A DNA stretch of 64,000 nucleotides from NCBI GenBank assembly GCA_963799455.1, contig CAWCXF010000001.1, positions 62,001-126,000 of the forward strand, in the 5' to 3' direction. Below, piece after piece: positions 48,240 through 56,991 of the stretch (positions are counted from its first letter, which is position 1; the number at the start of each line of letters is the position of its first letter). This stretch comes from CAWCXF01 sp963799455. GTDB taxonomy: Bacteria > Pseudomonadota > Alphaproteobacteria > Rhodobacterales > Rhodobacteraceae. The notes under the pieces were generated by a model, which saw nothing but the letters and a program-made list of their open reading frames with translations, did not search any database and was not told the DNA's origin. Made by a program: the position numbers and the translations under genes.

Positions 48240-48600
48240 ATGCACGATGAACCTCAACAGGCCCTGGCGTGGGACGGATCACGCGCTTGAACTTGCCGTG
48301 CTCGGCCTCCACGCGGTTGTCGAGGTACCGGATCTGCCGGTGACGGGTATCGCGCGGTATCAGCCCGTCCTTCTTCGGCTCCCGGATCGCCTGGACGCAA
48401 CACCCGGCGTTGCCGGTGTTGATCACCGCCGGTCGCTCCCACTCCCTGAAGGCCCGCAGAGCCTTGCCAAGGAAGCGCTTTGGCCACCTTGGCGCTTCGG
48501 GTCTGCGACAGGAGGAGGTCGATCGTGCGGCCATCGTCGGTGACGGCGCGGTGGAGATACGCCCAGCGGCTGCACCGGTGGCGTCCGCGGTGGTGGTGTG
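48240..48600 (-). pseudogene. IS6 family transposase fragment, frameshifted
   Basis: Two frames join into the second half of an IS6-type transposase. WAYLHRAVTDDGRTIDLLLS and QTRSAKVAK lie upstream of about 48480. Downstream are KRFLGKALRAFREWERPAVI (with INTGNA), DTRHRQIRYLDNRVEAEHGK and FKRVIRP. The catalytic Glu is in VEAEHGK. The N-terminal helix-turn-helix and first Asp are missing. Confidence 0.8.
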
Positions 48601-48628
48601 ACTTCGGGGGCGCCGACGGTTCTGCCTG

Positions 48629-49324
48629 GGCTCTTCCGCGCTTTTGGTGCAGCGGGTGGATCATGCGGCGAGGATCCGGGCGCGCAGGAGGTCGAGGCCG
48701 GCGCGGCCGTGCATGGTCCTCCTGATCCGCTTCAGGCGGTTGATGGGGCCCTCGACGGGGCTCGTGCCCCAGGGCAGCTCGAGTGCCGGCTCGACTGCCG
48801 CCCGGCCGCGATCGAGGCTCGCGGCGAGGCCCCGCAGCGGCCTCGACCGCGCGCCGGGAGGGCCCCCCAGCGCCAGGCCGAGATGGCGCCGGCGCTCACC
48901 CATGCGCTCGGTGCGCCGAGCGTGGGGGCGCACCCCCTCCGACAAGCCGCGGGGCCGAAGTTGCGGCGCGCGCAGCCCGCCGTCGCGCAGCGCCAGCGGC
49001 GCGTCCGGACCACAACTGCGACGCGCCGCCCGAGCTGCGGCGCGCCGCCCGTGGCGCGGCAGGTCGCTCGGGATCCGTTCGTCGTGGCTGTGCCGCCGCC
49101 GCGACGGGCGACGGCAGGGGGGGCAGGGAGGGGCAGAGGGCCCATGACGGGCGCGGCCGGGCGGCGACGACGCGCTCGGCATCGAGGCGGACGCCATCGA
49201 CGACGAGGCGCGCGGGGATGAGGGGCAGGAGATGCTCGGCCATCCGCCGAGATGGGGCGGGGGCGGCCAGGATCACCCCCGCCGTTCTCTGGCCACCCGC
49301 TGCACCAAAAGCGCGGAAAGAGCC
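48629..49324. mobile_element. Internally deleted ISL3 family element with intact ends and 8-bp target duplication
   Basis: The left terminal repeat (48629-48658) begins GGCTCTTCCGCGCTTTTGG. The right one (49294-49324) is its complement with one extra base (GGCTCTTTCCGCG). Both are flanked by the exact 8-bp duplication TCTGCCTG (48621-48628 and 49325-49332), the length expected for ISL3. The element is only 696 bp, about half the normal size, and keeps just the end of its transposase gene. Confidence 0.82.
48661..49100 (-). pseudogene. ISL3 family transposase, C-terminal remnant
   Basis: The recognisable end reads SPVEGPINRLKRIRRTMHGR and AGLDLLRARILAA, the conserved C-terminus of ISL3 transposases with the catalytic Glu in VEG. 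Upstream sequence is degraded (Arg/Ala-rich), and the DDE domain's first acids are missing. It is contained within the short ISL3-type element. Confidence 0.75.
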
Positions 49325-49479
49325 TCTGCCTGGGGTGGGGCATTCCCCATCGCCCGCGGCGTCGAGGGCGGTGGCCACCGGGGTCGTCGGGCGAGGGGGA
49401 GCTTGCCGCCTCACCCGGGCCCCGAGGGACGGCCCCGATGCGAGGGCGCAGCGCCCTTGGCCGAGCAGCCCGCGAAGGG

Positions 49480-49650
49480 CGGGGACGACGGCCCGACGCC
49501 CCGTCGCGGAGGCGGTGCTGCAGATCATCGTGGCGGCCGAGGTCGAGGGCCTCGTCGGCGCCGGGCGCCACGAGCGCCCCGGGGGCCGCACGACCTGGCG
49601 CGACGGCTGGCGCGAGCGGAGGCTCGAGACGCCGTCCCGGTGGCCGCGCC
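49480..49650 (+). pseudogene. IS256 family transposase, N-terminal remnant
   Basis: EAVLQIIVAAEVEGLVGAGR, HERPGGRTTWRDGWRERRLE and TP match the start of IS256-type (mutator) transposases ('EAEV--L-GA--YER---R---RNGYR-R---T'). The rest of the gene is not recognisable; short GC repeats (CCGGTGGCCGCGCC) follow at 49640-49700. Confidence 0.65.
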
Positions 49651-50579
49651 ATCCCGGTAGCCGCGCCGTTCCGGTGGCCGCGCCGGTCCCGGGGGCCGTC
49701 GACGCCGGCGGACGCCGCGGGATGTCGGGCTGCCCATCGGCCCCTCGGAGGCCGAGGCGTTCGGGAGCGCGTTCGTGAAGCCCCTCGGCCCCGCGCGGCT
49801 CCGAGGGGCGCGCCAAGCTGGCGACCTCGGGCGCCCATGAGGGGCGGGCGGGCCGGCCATCGCCCGCTCGCCCACGGGCGCCGCGCCGGCCGCACGGCCG
49901 CGTGCGCCTCACGAGGGGCGCGCTCGCCCGCGGCCTGCGCCCGGACCAGCGTCGTCGCGGCCGCGATCCGTCACGCCTGCGTCCAGCCCGGCCACGCCTG
50001 GGCCGCCCGGGCGGCCCACGCCGCCGAGCGGCCCCGAGCCCGCTGGCCCAGGCCGCGCTCGTGGGCGACGCCGAGGCCGACGCGCCGGCCTGCATGGCCT
50101 CCCTGGCCCCCCTGGCCCCCTGGCCCTCTCCCCCTGCGCCGCCGCGCCAGGCCGCACGCCACCGACCCGCCCGAGCGCCTCGGCGAGGAGATCGAGCGCC
50201 GCGCCGACGTGGTGGGCACCGTCCCAACGAGGCCCGCATCGCCCGCCCTCGGAGCGGTGCCGCGCGAGCGAGACACGACGCCCCGCAGCTCCACCGCCGC
50301 ACCCTGCAGGCCGAGGGCGTGGCCGGCCGGTGCTGTCTCGGAGGTGGTGGAAATCGGGACGACGCGATCTCCAACGGTGAGGCAACAGGCGCGGCGAGGT
50401 TGCAGTGTCGCGCGGCGAGATCGATCGGACTGATCGGCAAGGGGCGTGGCGAGGCGGCCGCGGGCGCTTGGCTCGGGCCGATCCTCGTCGCCGGCGCGAC
50501 GGCCCCCTCTCGCGGCGAGCTGTGCGCTGTCGATCGCGGCCCGGCCCCAGTCGGGCGCGTCCGCCTCGGCCAGGCGCTC
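49651..50579. other. Decayed mobile-element region, nothing identifiable
   Basis: Frames in all directions are Arg/Ala/Pro-rich and match no family I can name. Given the IS remnants on both sides it is probably decayed IS sequence. Confidence 0.4.
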
Positions 50580-50976
50580 GAGCGGCACGCGGGGTGTGGA
50601 AGATCGCGCCGTCGCGCAGATCGTCCCGCAGCCCGGCGCCGAAGCTCGCCGCGCCGCCGTCCCCCCAAGGGCTGCCGGGCTCGCCGCATGCGCTCTGGGC
50701 GCCGAGAGCGGCGATCCATTCCCTCACCGCCGCGGCGACGGCCTCCGGCCCGTCGTCGGACCGGATGCGCCGGCCCGCCGCGCTCGATCATGGGCTTGGC
50801 CAGGACCTCGCGGACCTGCGCCGAGCCGAGCCTGCGCTCGACCCGGATCGCGAGCGCCTCGCGCGTGAACCCCTCGATCGCGCACGGCATCCCGAACTTC
50901 CGGCCGTCATGGGCGCGATCCTCCACGAAGCCGCAGGCCCAGACGTGGCTCGGCCTCTCCGGCCGGAGCCGCACGC
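50580..50976 (-). pseudogene. IS3 family transposase OrfB fragment, frameshifted
   Basis: The DDE region is recognisable: HVWACGFVEDRAHDGRKFGM (first Asp), IEGFTREALAIRVERRL and REVLAKPMIERGGPAHPVR, then a frameshift near 50735. The sequence continues REWIAALGAQSACGEPGSPW and LRDDLRDGAIFHTPR. The second Asp motif and the helix around the Glu (GSPWENGY in relatives, here GSPWGDGG) are damaged. The 130 bases between it and the LacI gene hold no further gene. Confidence 0.75.
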
Positions 50977-51109
50977 ATGATCCGCAGCCCCGCCGGAGCC
51001 GGCCCCCCTTCGGCTATCTCCTCGGCACCGCTCATCCCCATCGCGCCGCCAGACCCGCTCGACCCGCTTCTCGTTCACGGCCCGGCGCCCGCCCGCGGGC
51101 CCAGCGCCC

Positions 51110-52120
51110 TCAGGCCCGGGCCGCGGCCGTGCTGCCGCGCCGGACGAGCTCGGTCGGCAGGACGAGGCCCTCGACCGGCGCATCCGTCTCGATCGACGCG
51201 ATGAGCGCCTCGGCCGAGGCCCGGCCCATGGCCTCGGTGGGGACGTGGACCGTGGTGATCGCGGGGGCCAGCTCGCCCGAGAGCGGCAGGTCGTCGAACC
51301 CCGTGATCGAGAGGTCGCCCGGCACCGACAGCCCCGCGGCCTGAGCCGCGAAGAGCGCGCCGAAGGCGATCACGTCGTTGCCGCAGACGACGGCCGAGGG
51401 CCCGGTCCGCAGGAGCGCCGGGAAGACGCGCCGGGCCTCGCGGATGGAGTAGGCGACCTCGACCAGCCGCTCCTCGGGCAGCCGCAGCCCGTGCCGGGCG
51501 AGGGCCTCGCGGACGCCCGCGACGCGCTCGCGGGCGCGGTCGTTGCCCTCGGTGATCCCCGCCATCATGGCGAACTCGCGATGGCCGAGGCCCGCGAGGT
51601 GATCGACCACGGCCGCGATGGCGCGCGCGTTGGAGAAGCCGACGTTCGGCGCCGGCGCGTCCGCCCGGTGCGTCCAGGCGCACAGATGGCGCGTCCCGGC
51701 GGCGCGCAGGCTCTCGAAGCTCTCGCGGCGATGGTCGTTGCCGACGAGGAGCAGCCCGTCGACCCCCCGCTCGACCATGCTTCGGACCAGCGCGTGCTCC
51801 TGCACGAGGTCGTAGTTCGAGATCGACAGGATGACCGTGTAGCCCCGCGCGCGCGCGGCGCTCTCGAAGGCGTTCATGCCGTGCGCGAAGATCGCGTTGT
51901 TGAGCGTCGGGATGATCGCGCCGAGCATCCTCGAGCGCCGCATCGCGAGCGCCCGGGCCGTCTGGTGCGGGACGTAGTTCAGCCGCGCCATCGCCGCCTC
52001 GACCCGCGCCCTGACGTCGGGGCTGACCGCCGACGCCCCGTTCACGACGCGCGAGACGCTCGCCGTCGAGACCCCGGCGGCGAGGGCGATGTCGGCCTGG
52101 GTGGCGGATCTGCGGAGCAA
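51110..52120 (-). CDS. LacI family transcriptional regulator
   Basis: The 336 residues comprise an N-terminal helix-turn-helix with hinge (ATQADIALAAGVSTASVSRV, LNYVPHQTARALAMRRSRML) and a periplasmic-binding-protein-like effector domain (LGAIIPTLNNAIFAHGMNAF, SITGFDDLPLSGELAPAITT). Divergent to it lies the NitT/TauT-type ABC operon, and the intergenic region has two LacI-type operators (52166-52179 and 52187-52200). It is therefore the likely repressor of the downstream ABC and dehydrogenase genes and of itself. The inducer is probably the imported compound. Confidence 0.93.
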   Translation of the reverse strand: MLRRSATQADIALAAGVSTASVSRVVNGASAVSPDVRARVEAAMARLNYVPHQTARALAMRRSRMLGAIIPTLNNAIFAHGMNAFESAARARGYTVILSISNYDLVQEHALVRSMVERGVDGLLLVGNDHRRESFESLRAAGTRHLCAWTHRADAPAPNVGFSNARAIAAVVDHLAGLGHREFAMMAGITEGNDRARERVAGVREALARHGLRLPEERLVEVAYSIREARRVFPALLRTGPSAVVCGNDVIAFGALFAAQAAGLSVPGDLSITGFDDLPLSGELAPAITTVHVPTEAMGRASAEALIASIETDAPVEGLVLPTELVRRGSTAAARA

Positions 52121-52151
52121 TGGCGGGCGGCCCTCCCGGCGCGACGGAGCC

Positions 52152-52200
52152 TTGACACGGCTTATTGTATGCGCTTACACAGCCTTTGCAAGCGCATACA
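52152..52200 (+). promoter_or_regulatory. Promoter with paired LacI-type operators upstream of the ABC operon
   Basis: A good -35 element TTGACA (52152-52157) is followed after 17 bases by TTACAC as -10 (52175-52180). Operator TGTATGCGCTTACA (52166-52179) overlaps the -10, and TGCAAGCGCATACA (52187-52200) follows. Both fit the LacI-family pattern TGTAAGCGCTTACA around a central CG. The outer arms TGTATGCGCTT and AAGCGCATACA are perfect inverted copies. Bound repressor would block this promoter. Confidence 0.7.
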
Positions 52201-52223
52201 CTCCGCGGGAGGGCGGCGACGTG

Positions 52224-53030
52224 ATGAAGGCTGCGGCAGGTCGGTCCGCCTGGGCGCCGGTGAGCCTCGACCGCCGCAGCGCGATCGGCGCGGCCACCAT
52301 CGCCGGCGTCGTCCTGCTGTGGTTCCTCTCAACGAGCGCGACCGGCCTGATCGACCCGAACCGCTTCCCCTCCCCGCCGCAGTTCCTCGCGGCGTTCGCT
52401 CGGATCGCCACCACGGGCTATGCGGGCGGGACGCTGATCGAGCAGACCCTGCAGAGCCTGAGGCTCGTCGCCGGCGGCTTTCTCGTCGCGGTCGCGGTCG
52501 GCGTGCCGATGGGCTTCGCGATGGGATACGACCGGCGGGTCGAGGCCCTCCTCAACCCCGTCTTCCTGCTCTTGCGCCCGATCCCGCCGCTGGCCTGGAT
52601 CCCGCTCGCGATCGTGTGGCTCGGCCTCGGCGACGCCTCCAAGATCATGGTCATCTTCGTCGCCGCCTTCGTGCCCTCGGTCATCAACACCTTCACCGGC
52701 GTGCGCACCGTCGACCGCACGCTGATCGAGGCGGGCCGCGTCCACGGGGCGAGCCGGCGCCGGATGATCGCCGAGATCCACCTGCCCGCCGCGCTGCCGA
52801 TGATCTTCACCGGGCTGCGGCTGTCGCTCCAGGCCTCGTGGACGACGCTGGTCGCGGCCGAGCTGGTGGGCGCCTTCCTCGGGCTCGGGCGCGTGCTCTC
52901 GACCGCCTACCGCGACATCAACACCGCGATGATCCTGGTCGCCATGGTGGCGATCGCGATCGCCGGCGCGCTCAGCACCCTGCTCCTGGCCGCGGTGGAG
53001 CGCCGCGCGATCCGCTGGAGGCAGGCGTGA
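52224..53030 (+). CDS. ABC transporter permease (NitT/TauT family), first
   Basis: This membrane subunit has 268 residues and about six helices. The EAA loop with its downstream glycine is TLIEAGRVHGASRRRMIAEI followed by HLPAALPMI, and RPIPPLAWIPLAIVWLGLGD is typical of the nitrate/sulfonate/taurine permease family. GGAGGGCGGCGAC precedes the start. It pairs with a second permease gene that overlaps its stop (GTGA). Two different permeases are less usual for this family, where homodimers are the rule. Confidence 0.92.
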   Translation: MKAAAGRSAWAPVSLDRRSAIGAATIAGVVLLWFLSTSATGLIDPNRFPSPPQFLAAFARIATTGYAGGTLIEQTLQSLRLVAGGFLVAVAVGVPMGFAMGYDRRVEALLNPVFLLLRPIPPLAWIPLAIVWLGLGDASKIMVIFVAAFVPSVINTFTGVRTVDRTLIEAGRVHGASRRRMIAEIHLPAALPMIFTGLRLSLQASWTTLVAAELVGAFLGLGRVLSTAYRDINTAMILVAMVAIAIAGALSTLLLAAVERRAIRWRQA

Positions 53031-53794
53031 CGCGCGCGCTGTGGCCCTACTCGCTCGCCGGGCTGGTCCTCTTCTTCGGGATCTGGCAGGGCGCGGTGTC
53101 CGCGGGCCTCGTCTCCGACTTCGTGCTCCCCTCCCCTGTCGGCGTGATCGCGCGCATCGCCGAGATGGCGACCCGCCCCTTCGCCGGGGCCCTGATCCAG
53201 GTGCACCTGCTGTCGAGCGTGCTGCGCTTCCTCGGCGGCTTCGCGCTCGCGGCGGCGATCGGCGTCCCCGTGGGGCTGGCGATGGGCCGCTTCCGGCTCT
53301 TCGAGGAGATCGTCACGCCGCTCTTCGAGGGCTACCGCTACGTGGCCCCGCTCGCCTGGGTGCCCTTCGCGGCGCTGTGGTTCGGCACCGGCGTCGGCGG
53401 GCCGATCATGGTCATCTTCACCGGGGCCTTCGCGCCTTGCGTGGTCAACGCCTACCGGGGCGCGAGCCTGGTCGAGCGCCATCTGATCGAGGCGGCCCAG
53501 ACCCACGGCGCGAGCGAGTGGCGCATCGCCCGCGAGGTGCTGCTGCCCGGCGCGCTGCCCTCGATCGTGGCCGGGCTCAGGGTCGCCGCCGGCCTCGGCT
53601 GGCAGAGCCTGATCGGCGCCGAGCTGATCGTCGTCTCCTCGGGCATCGGCTACGTCATGGTCCAGGGCCAGAGCAACCTCAGCCCGCCCACGGTGATGGC
53701 GGCGATGGCGATGATCGGCCTCGTCGGGCTCGCGCTCGACTACGCCTTGCGCCTCGCCGAAGCCCGCGTCTCCGCGAAGTGGGGGCGCGCATGA
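53027..53794 (+). CDS. ABC transporter permease (NitT/TauT family), second
   Basis: The 255 residues start at GTG 53027, overlapping the previous stop. The EAA loop is HLIEAAQTHGASEWRIAREV plus LLPGALPSI, and the membrane motif is RYVAPLAWVPFAALWFGTGV. It is related to the first permease, so the transporter core is probably a heterodimer. Its stop overlaps the ATPase start (ATGA). Confidence 0.92.
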   Translation: MTRALWPYSLAGLVLFFGIWQGAVSAGLVSDFVLPSPVGVIARIAEMATRPFAGALIQVHLLSSVLRFLGGFALAAAIGVPVGLAMGRFRLFEEIVTPLFEGYRYVAPLAWVPFAALWFGTGVGGPIMVIFTGAFAPCVVNAYRGASLVERHLIEAAQTHGASEWRIAREVLLPGALPSIVAGLRVAAGLGWQSLIGAELIVVSSGIGYVMVQGQSNLSPPTVMAAMAMIGLVGLALDYALRLAEARVSAKWGRA

Positions 53795-54582
53795 GCGACA
53801 TCCGCTTCGAGCGCGTCACCAAGCGCTTCCCCCGCGGGGGTGCCACCTTCACCGCGATCGACGGGGTGGACTTCCACGTCGCCGACCGCGAGTTCGTCTC
53901 GGTCGTCGGCCCCTCGGGATGCGGCAAGACCACGCTCATGCGCATGGTCGCGGGGCTCGAGACGCCCTCGGACGGCGCGGTCCACGTCGATGGCGTGGCG
54001 GTGCGCGGCCCCGGCCCGGACCGGGCGGTGGTGTTCCAGCAGTTCGCGCTCTTCCCCTGGAAGACCGTGCGCGAGAACATCGTCTTCGGCATGCGCTCGA
54101 AGCGCGCGTCGCGCGCCGAGCGCGACGCGGCGGTCGCCCACTACCTGCGCCTGATGAAGATGGAGGGCACCGAGGACAGCTACCCCCACCAGCTCTCGGG
54201 GGGCATGCAGCAGCGCGTGGCGATCGCGCGCTCCTACGCGCTCGACCCGGGCGTGCTCCTGATGGACGAGCCCTTCGGCGCGCTCGACGCCCAGACGCGC
54301 ACGGTGATGCAGGAGGAGCTGGTGCGCCTGTCGCGGGTCAACCCGCGCACGGTCGTCTTCATCACCCACTCCGTGGAGGAGGCGGTCTACCTCGCCGACC
54401 GCGTGGTGGTGATGGGGCGCAACCCGGGCCGCATCCGCGAGGTGATCGACGTGGCGCCGACCCGGCGCGCCGAGGGCTGGGGCGAGGCCGCGATCGACGA
54501 CGTGATGGAGATGGCGTCCTTCACCCACCTGCGCGGCCAGGTCTGGCGCCTGCTGCGCGAGCAGATGGGCGACGACAGATGA
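53791..54582 (+). CDS. ABC transporter ATP-binding protein (NitT/TauT family)
   Basis: The 263 residues include Walker A VVGPSGCGKTTLMRMVAG, Q-loop VVFQQFALFPWKTV, signature HQLSGGMQQRVAIARSYA, Walker B VLLMDEPFGALD and the switch His in FITHSVEEA. This set is typical of TauB/SsuB proteins. It overlaps the second permease and is followed by the receptor gene 32 bases downstream. Confidence 0.94.
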   Translation: MSDIRFERVTKRFPRGGATFTAIDGVDFHVADREFVSVVGPSGCGKTTLMRMVAGLETPSDGAVHVDGVAVRGPGPDRAVVFQQFALFPWKTVRENIVFGMRSKRASRAERDAAVAHYLRLMKMEGTEDSYPHQLSGGMQQRVAIARSYALDPGVLLMDEPFGALDAQTRTVMQEELVRLSRVNPRTVVFITHSVEEAVYLADRVVVMGRNPGRIREVIDVAPTRRAEGWGEAAIDDVMEMASFTHLRGQVWRLLREQMGDDR

Positions 54583-54614
54583 CGACGGACGAACGAATCC
54601 AGGGAGGATCGACC

Positions 54615-55661
54615 ATGAGGACGAGGACGAGGACGACGCTCGCGGCGCTGCTCGCCGCCACGGCGCTCGGGGGCGGGGCGGCCCCCGCCGAGGAGATCGG
54701 CGTGAGCTACCAGGCCGCGCTCTACTGGGCGCTGCCGTTCTACATCGCCGACCAGAAGGGCTGGTGGGCCGAGCTCGACCTCGAGCCCAGCTACTCGGTG
54801 TTCCCCTCGGGCGCGCCGCAGGTCGCCGCGGCGGCCTCGGGCTCGTGGGACGTGGGCGGCACCGGATCCGCCCCGGCGGTGCTGGGCGCGGCGCGCTTCG
54901 ACATCGTGACCATCGGCATCACCAACGACGAATCCGCCGCCAACGCGCTGATGGCGCGGGCGGACGAGGTCGAGGCGATCCGCGCCGACCCCGGGACGCT
55001 GAAGGGCGAGCGGCTCCTCGTCACCACCAACTCGACCGGGGAGTACGCCTCGGCCGCCTGCATCGAGAGCTTCGGGCTGACCTATCCCGACGACGTAGAG
55101 GTGGTGAACCTCAACCAGCAGGAGATCATCTCGGCCTTCGCCACCGGCACCGGCAGGATCGCGGGGCTCTGGGCGCCCAACATCTACACGCTGGAGGCCA
55201 AGGCGGATGCGGTCCTGCTCTGCTCGGGGGAGGATGCGGGCGCCATCGTGCCCGGCGCGCTGATCGCCCGGCGCGAGTTCGCCGAGGCCGAACCCGAGGC
55301 GGTGGCGAAGTTCCTCGCCGTCTACCTGCGCGGCGTGGGCTTCATCCGCGACAACCCCGACGAGGCGGTGGACATGATGGCCGACTTCTACGCCCAGACC
55401 GGCGTCGAGCTCGACCCCGAGTACCTTCGCCGCGAGATCGACACCCGGCCGATGTTCACCTTGGACGAGCAGCTCGAGATCATGGGGGCCGGCGAGGGCG
55501 GCTCCACGGTCGAGGGGTGGTTCGACGGGCTCGGCGGCTACATGACCTCCACGGGCACGCTGGAGCAGCCGATCGAGGCCGCGTCCTTCGTCGATCCCTC
55601 CTACATGCAGCGGGTCGCCGACACCCCCGATCTCGCGGCCTTCGCCGGCGCGGCCGACTGA
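54615..55661 (+). CDS. ABC transporter substrate-binding protein (NitT/TauT family)
   Basis: The periplasmic receptor has 348 residues from ATG 54615, preceded by AGGGAGGATCGACC. A Sec signal peptide covers residues 1-24 (LAALLAATALGGGAAPAEE). The mature domain is TauA-like: GVSYQAALYWALPFYIADQK at the start, GSWDVGGTGSAPAVLGA, and VTTNSTGEYASAACIESFGL. The downstream HpsN-like enzyme suggests a C3 sulfonate as ligand, which fits the sulfonate-taurine family. This is inference. Confidence 0.9.
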   Translation: MRTRTRTTLAALLAATALGGGAAPAEEIGVSYQAALYWALPFYIADQKGWWAELDLEPSYSVFPSGAPQVAAAASGSWDVGGTGSAPAVLGAARFDIVTIGITNDESAANALMARADEVEAIRADPGTLKGERLLVTTNSTGEYASAACIESFGLTYPDDVEVVNLNQQEIISAFATGTGRIAGLWAPNIYTLEAKADAVLLCSGEDAGAIVPGALIARREFAEAEPEAVAKFLAVYLRGVGFIRDNPDEAVDMMADFYAQTGVELDPEYLRREIDTRPMFTLDEQLEIMGAGEGGSTVEGWFDGLGGYMTSTGTLEQPIEAASFVDPSYMQRVADTPDLAAFAGAAD

Positions 55662-55684
55662 TCCACCCGAAAGAGGCGCGAGCG

Positions 55685-56986
55685 ATGGAGCATCTGAAGA
55701 AGGCCGTCCGCACGGCCGCGACCGGCGGCGAGGACGTGCGCCGGACGGTGCAGGCCATCCTCGACGAGATCGAGGCGGGCGGCGAGGACGCCGCCCGCGC
55801 CGCCGCGGCCCGGTTCGACCGCCACGACGGCGACATCATCCTCGGCCGCGAGGCGATCGAGGCCGCGGGGCGCGCCCTGCCCCCGCGGCTGCGCGACGAC
55901 ATCCGCTACGCCCACGACAACGTGCGCCGCTTCGCCGAAGCGCAGAGGGCGACCTTGCGGGACATGCAGGTGGAGATCCGCCCCGGCCTCGTGGCGGGGC
56001 AGAAGGCGATCCCCTGCGCGTCGGCCGGCTGCTACGTCCCGGGCGGGCGCTACTCCCACATCGCCTCGGCGCTGATGACGGTGACGACGGCCAAGGTGGC
56101 GGGCTGCGGCCACATCGCCGCCTGCTCGCCGCCGCGCCCCGGCGTCGGCATCCCCCCCGCGATCGTCTACGCCGCCGACCTCGGCGGCGCCGACACCATC
56201 CTCGCCATGGGGGGCGTGCAGGGGATCGCCGCGATGGCCTTCGGCCTCTTCGGCCTGCCGCGCGCCGACATCCTCGTGGGCCCCGGCAACCAGTTCGTGG
56301 CCGAGGCCAAGCGCATCCTCTTCGGCCGGGTCGGGATCGACATGGTCGCGGGCCCGACCGACAGCCTGATCCTCGCCGACGCCGCGGCCGACGCGGGGAT
56401 CGTCGCCGCCGACCTGGTGGGTCAGGCCGAGCACGGCTACAACTCCCCGGTCTGGCTCGTCACCGACGACCGGGCGCTGGCGGAGCGGGTCATGGAGCGC
56501 GTGCCCGCCCTCATCGCCGCGCTGCCCGAGATCAACGCCTCGAACGCCGAGGCGGCCTGGCGCGACTACGCCGAGGTCATCTTGTGCGACGGCCGCGAGG
56601 AGATGGCGGCGGTCTCGGACGGCATCGCGCCCGAGCACCTCACGGTGCAGGCGGCCGATCCCGACTGGTGGCTCGGACGGCTCACCTGCTACGGCTCGCT
56701 GTTCCTCGGCGAGGAGACGACCGTGGCGTTCGGCGACAAGGCGTCGGGCACCAACCACGTGCTGCCGACCTCGGGCGCTGCGCGCTACACCGGCGGGCTC
56801 TCGGTGCACAAGTTCCTCAAGCTCGTCACCTGGCAGCGCGCCACGCGCGAGGGGGTGAGGCCGGTGGCCGAGGTCGCGGCGCGGATCTCGCGCATGGAGG
56901 GCATGGAGGGCCATGCGCGCACCGCCGACATCCGCCTGGAGACGTTCTTCCCCGGCGAGAGCTTCGACCTCCGGGCGCCGGAGTAG
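55685..56986 (+). CDS. hpsN: Histidinol dehydrogenase family protein, sulfopropanediol 3-dehydrogenase (HpsN-like)
   Basis: This zinc enzyme of the histidinol dehydrogenase family has 433 residues. The metal and catalytic motifs are kept: GQAEHGYNSPVW (Gln and His ligands), IAPEHLTVQA (catalytic Glu-His), FGDKASGTNHVLPTSG (Asp ligand) and the C-terminal EGHARTADIRL (His ligand). No other histidine-synthesis gene is near. The gene sits in a catabolic operon with an ABC importer, an SDR and a zinc dehydrogenase. That fits HpsN, which oxidises (R)-2,3-dihydroxypropane-1-sulfonate to sulfolactate with two NAD. A different polyol sulfonate or amino alcohol substrate remains possible. Confidence 0.78.
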   Translation: MEHLKKAVRTAATGGEDVRRTVQAILDEIEAGGEDAARAAAARFDRHDGDIILGREAIEAAGRALPPRLRDDIRYAHDNVRRFAEAQRATLRDMQVEIRPGLVAGQKAIPCASAGCYVPGGRYSHIASALMTVTTAKVAGCGHIAACSPPRPGVGIPPAIVYAADLGGADTILAMGGVQGIAAMAFGLFGLPRADILVGPGNQFVAEAKRILFGRVGIDMVAGPTDSLILADAAADAGIVAADLVGQAEHGYNSPVWLVTDDRALAERVMERVPALIAALPEINASNAEAAWRDYAEVILCDGREEMAAVSDGIAPEHLTVQAADPDWWLGRLTCYGSLFLGEETTVAFGDKASGTNHVLPTSGAARYTGGLSVHKFLKLVTWQRATREGVRPVAEVAARISRMEGMEGHARTADIRLETFFPGESFDLRAPE

Positions 56987-56991
56987 GCCCC

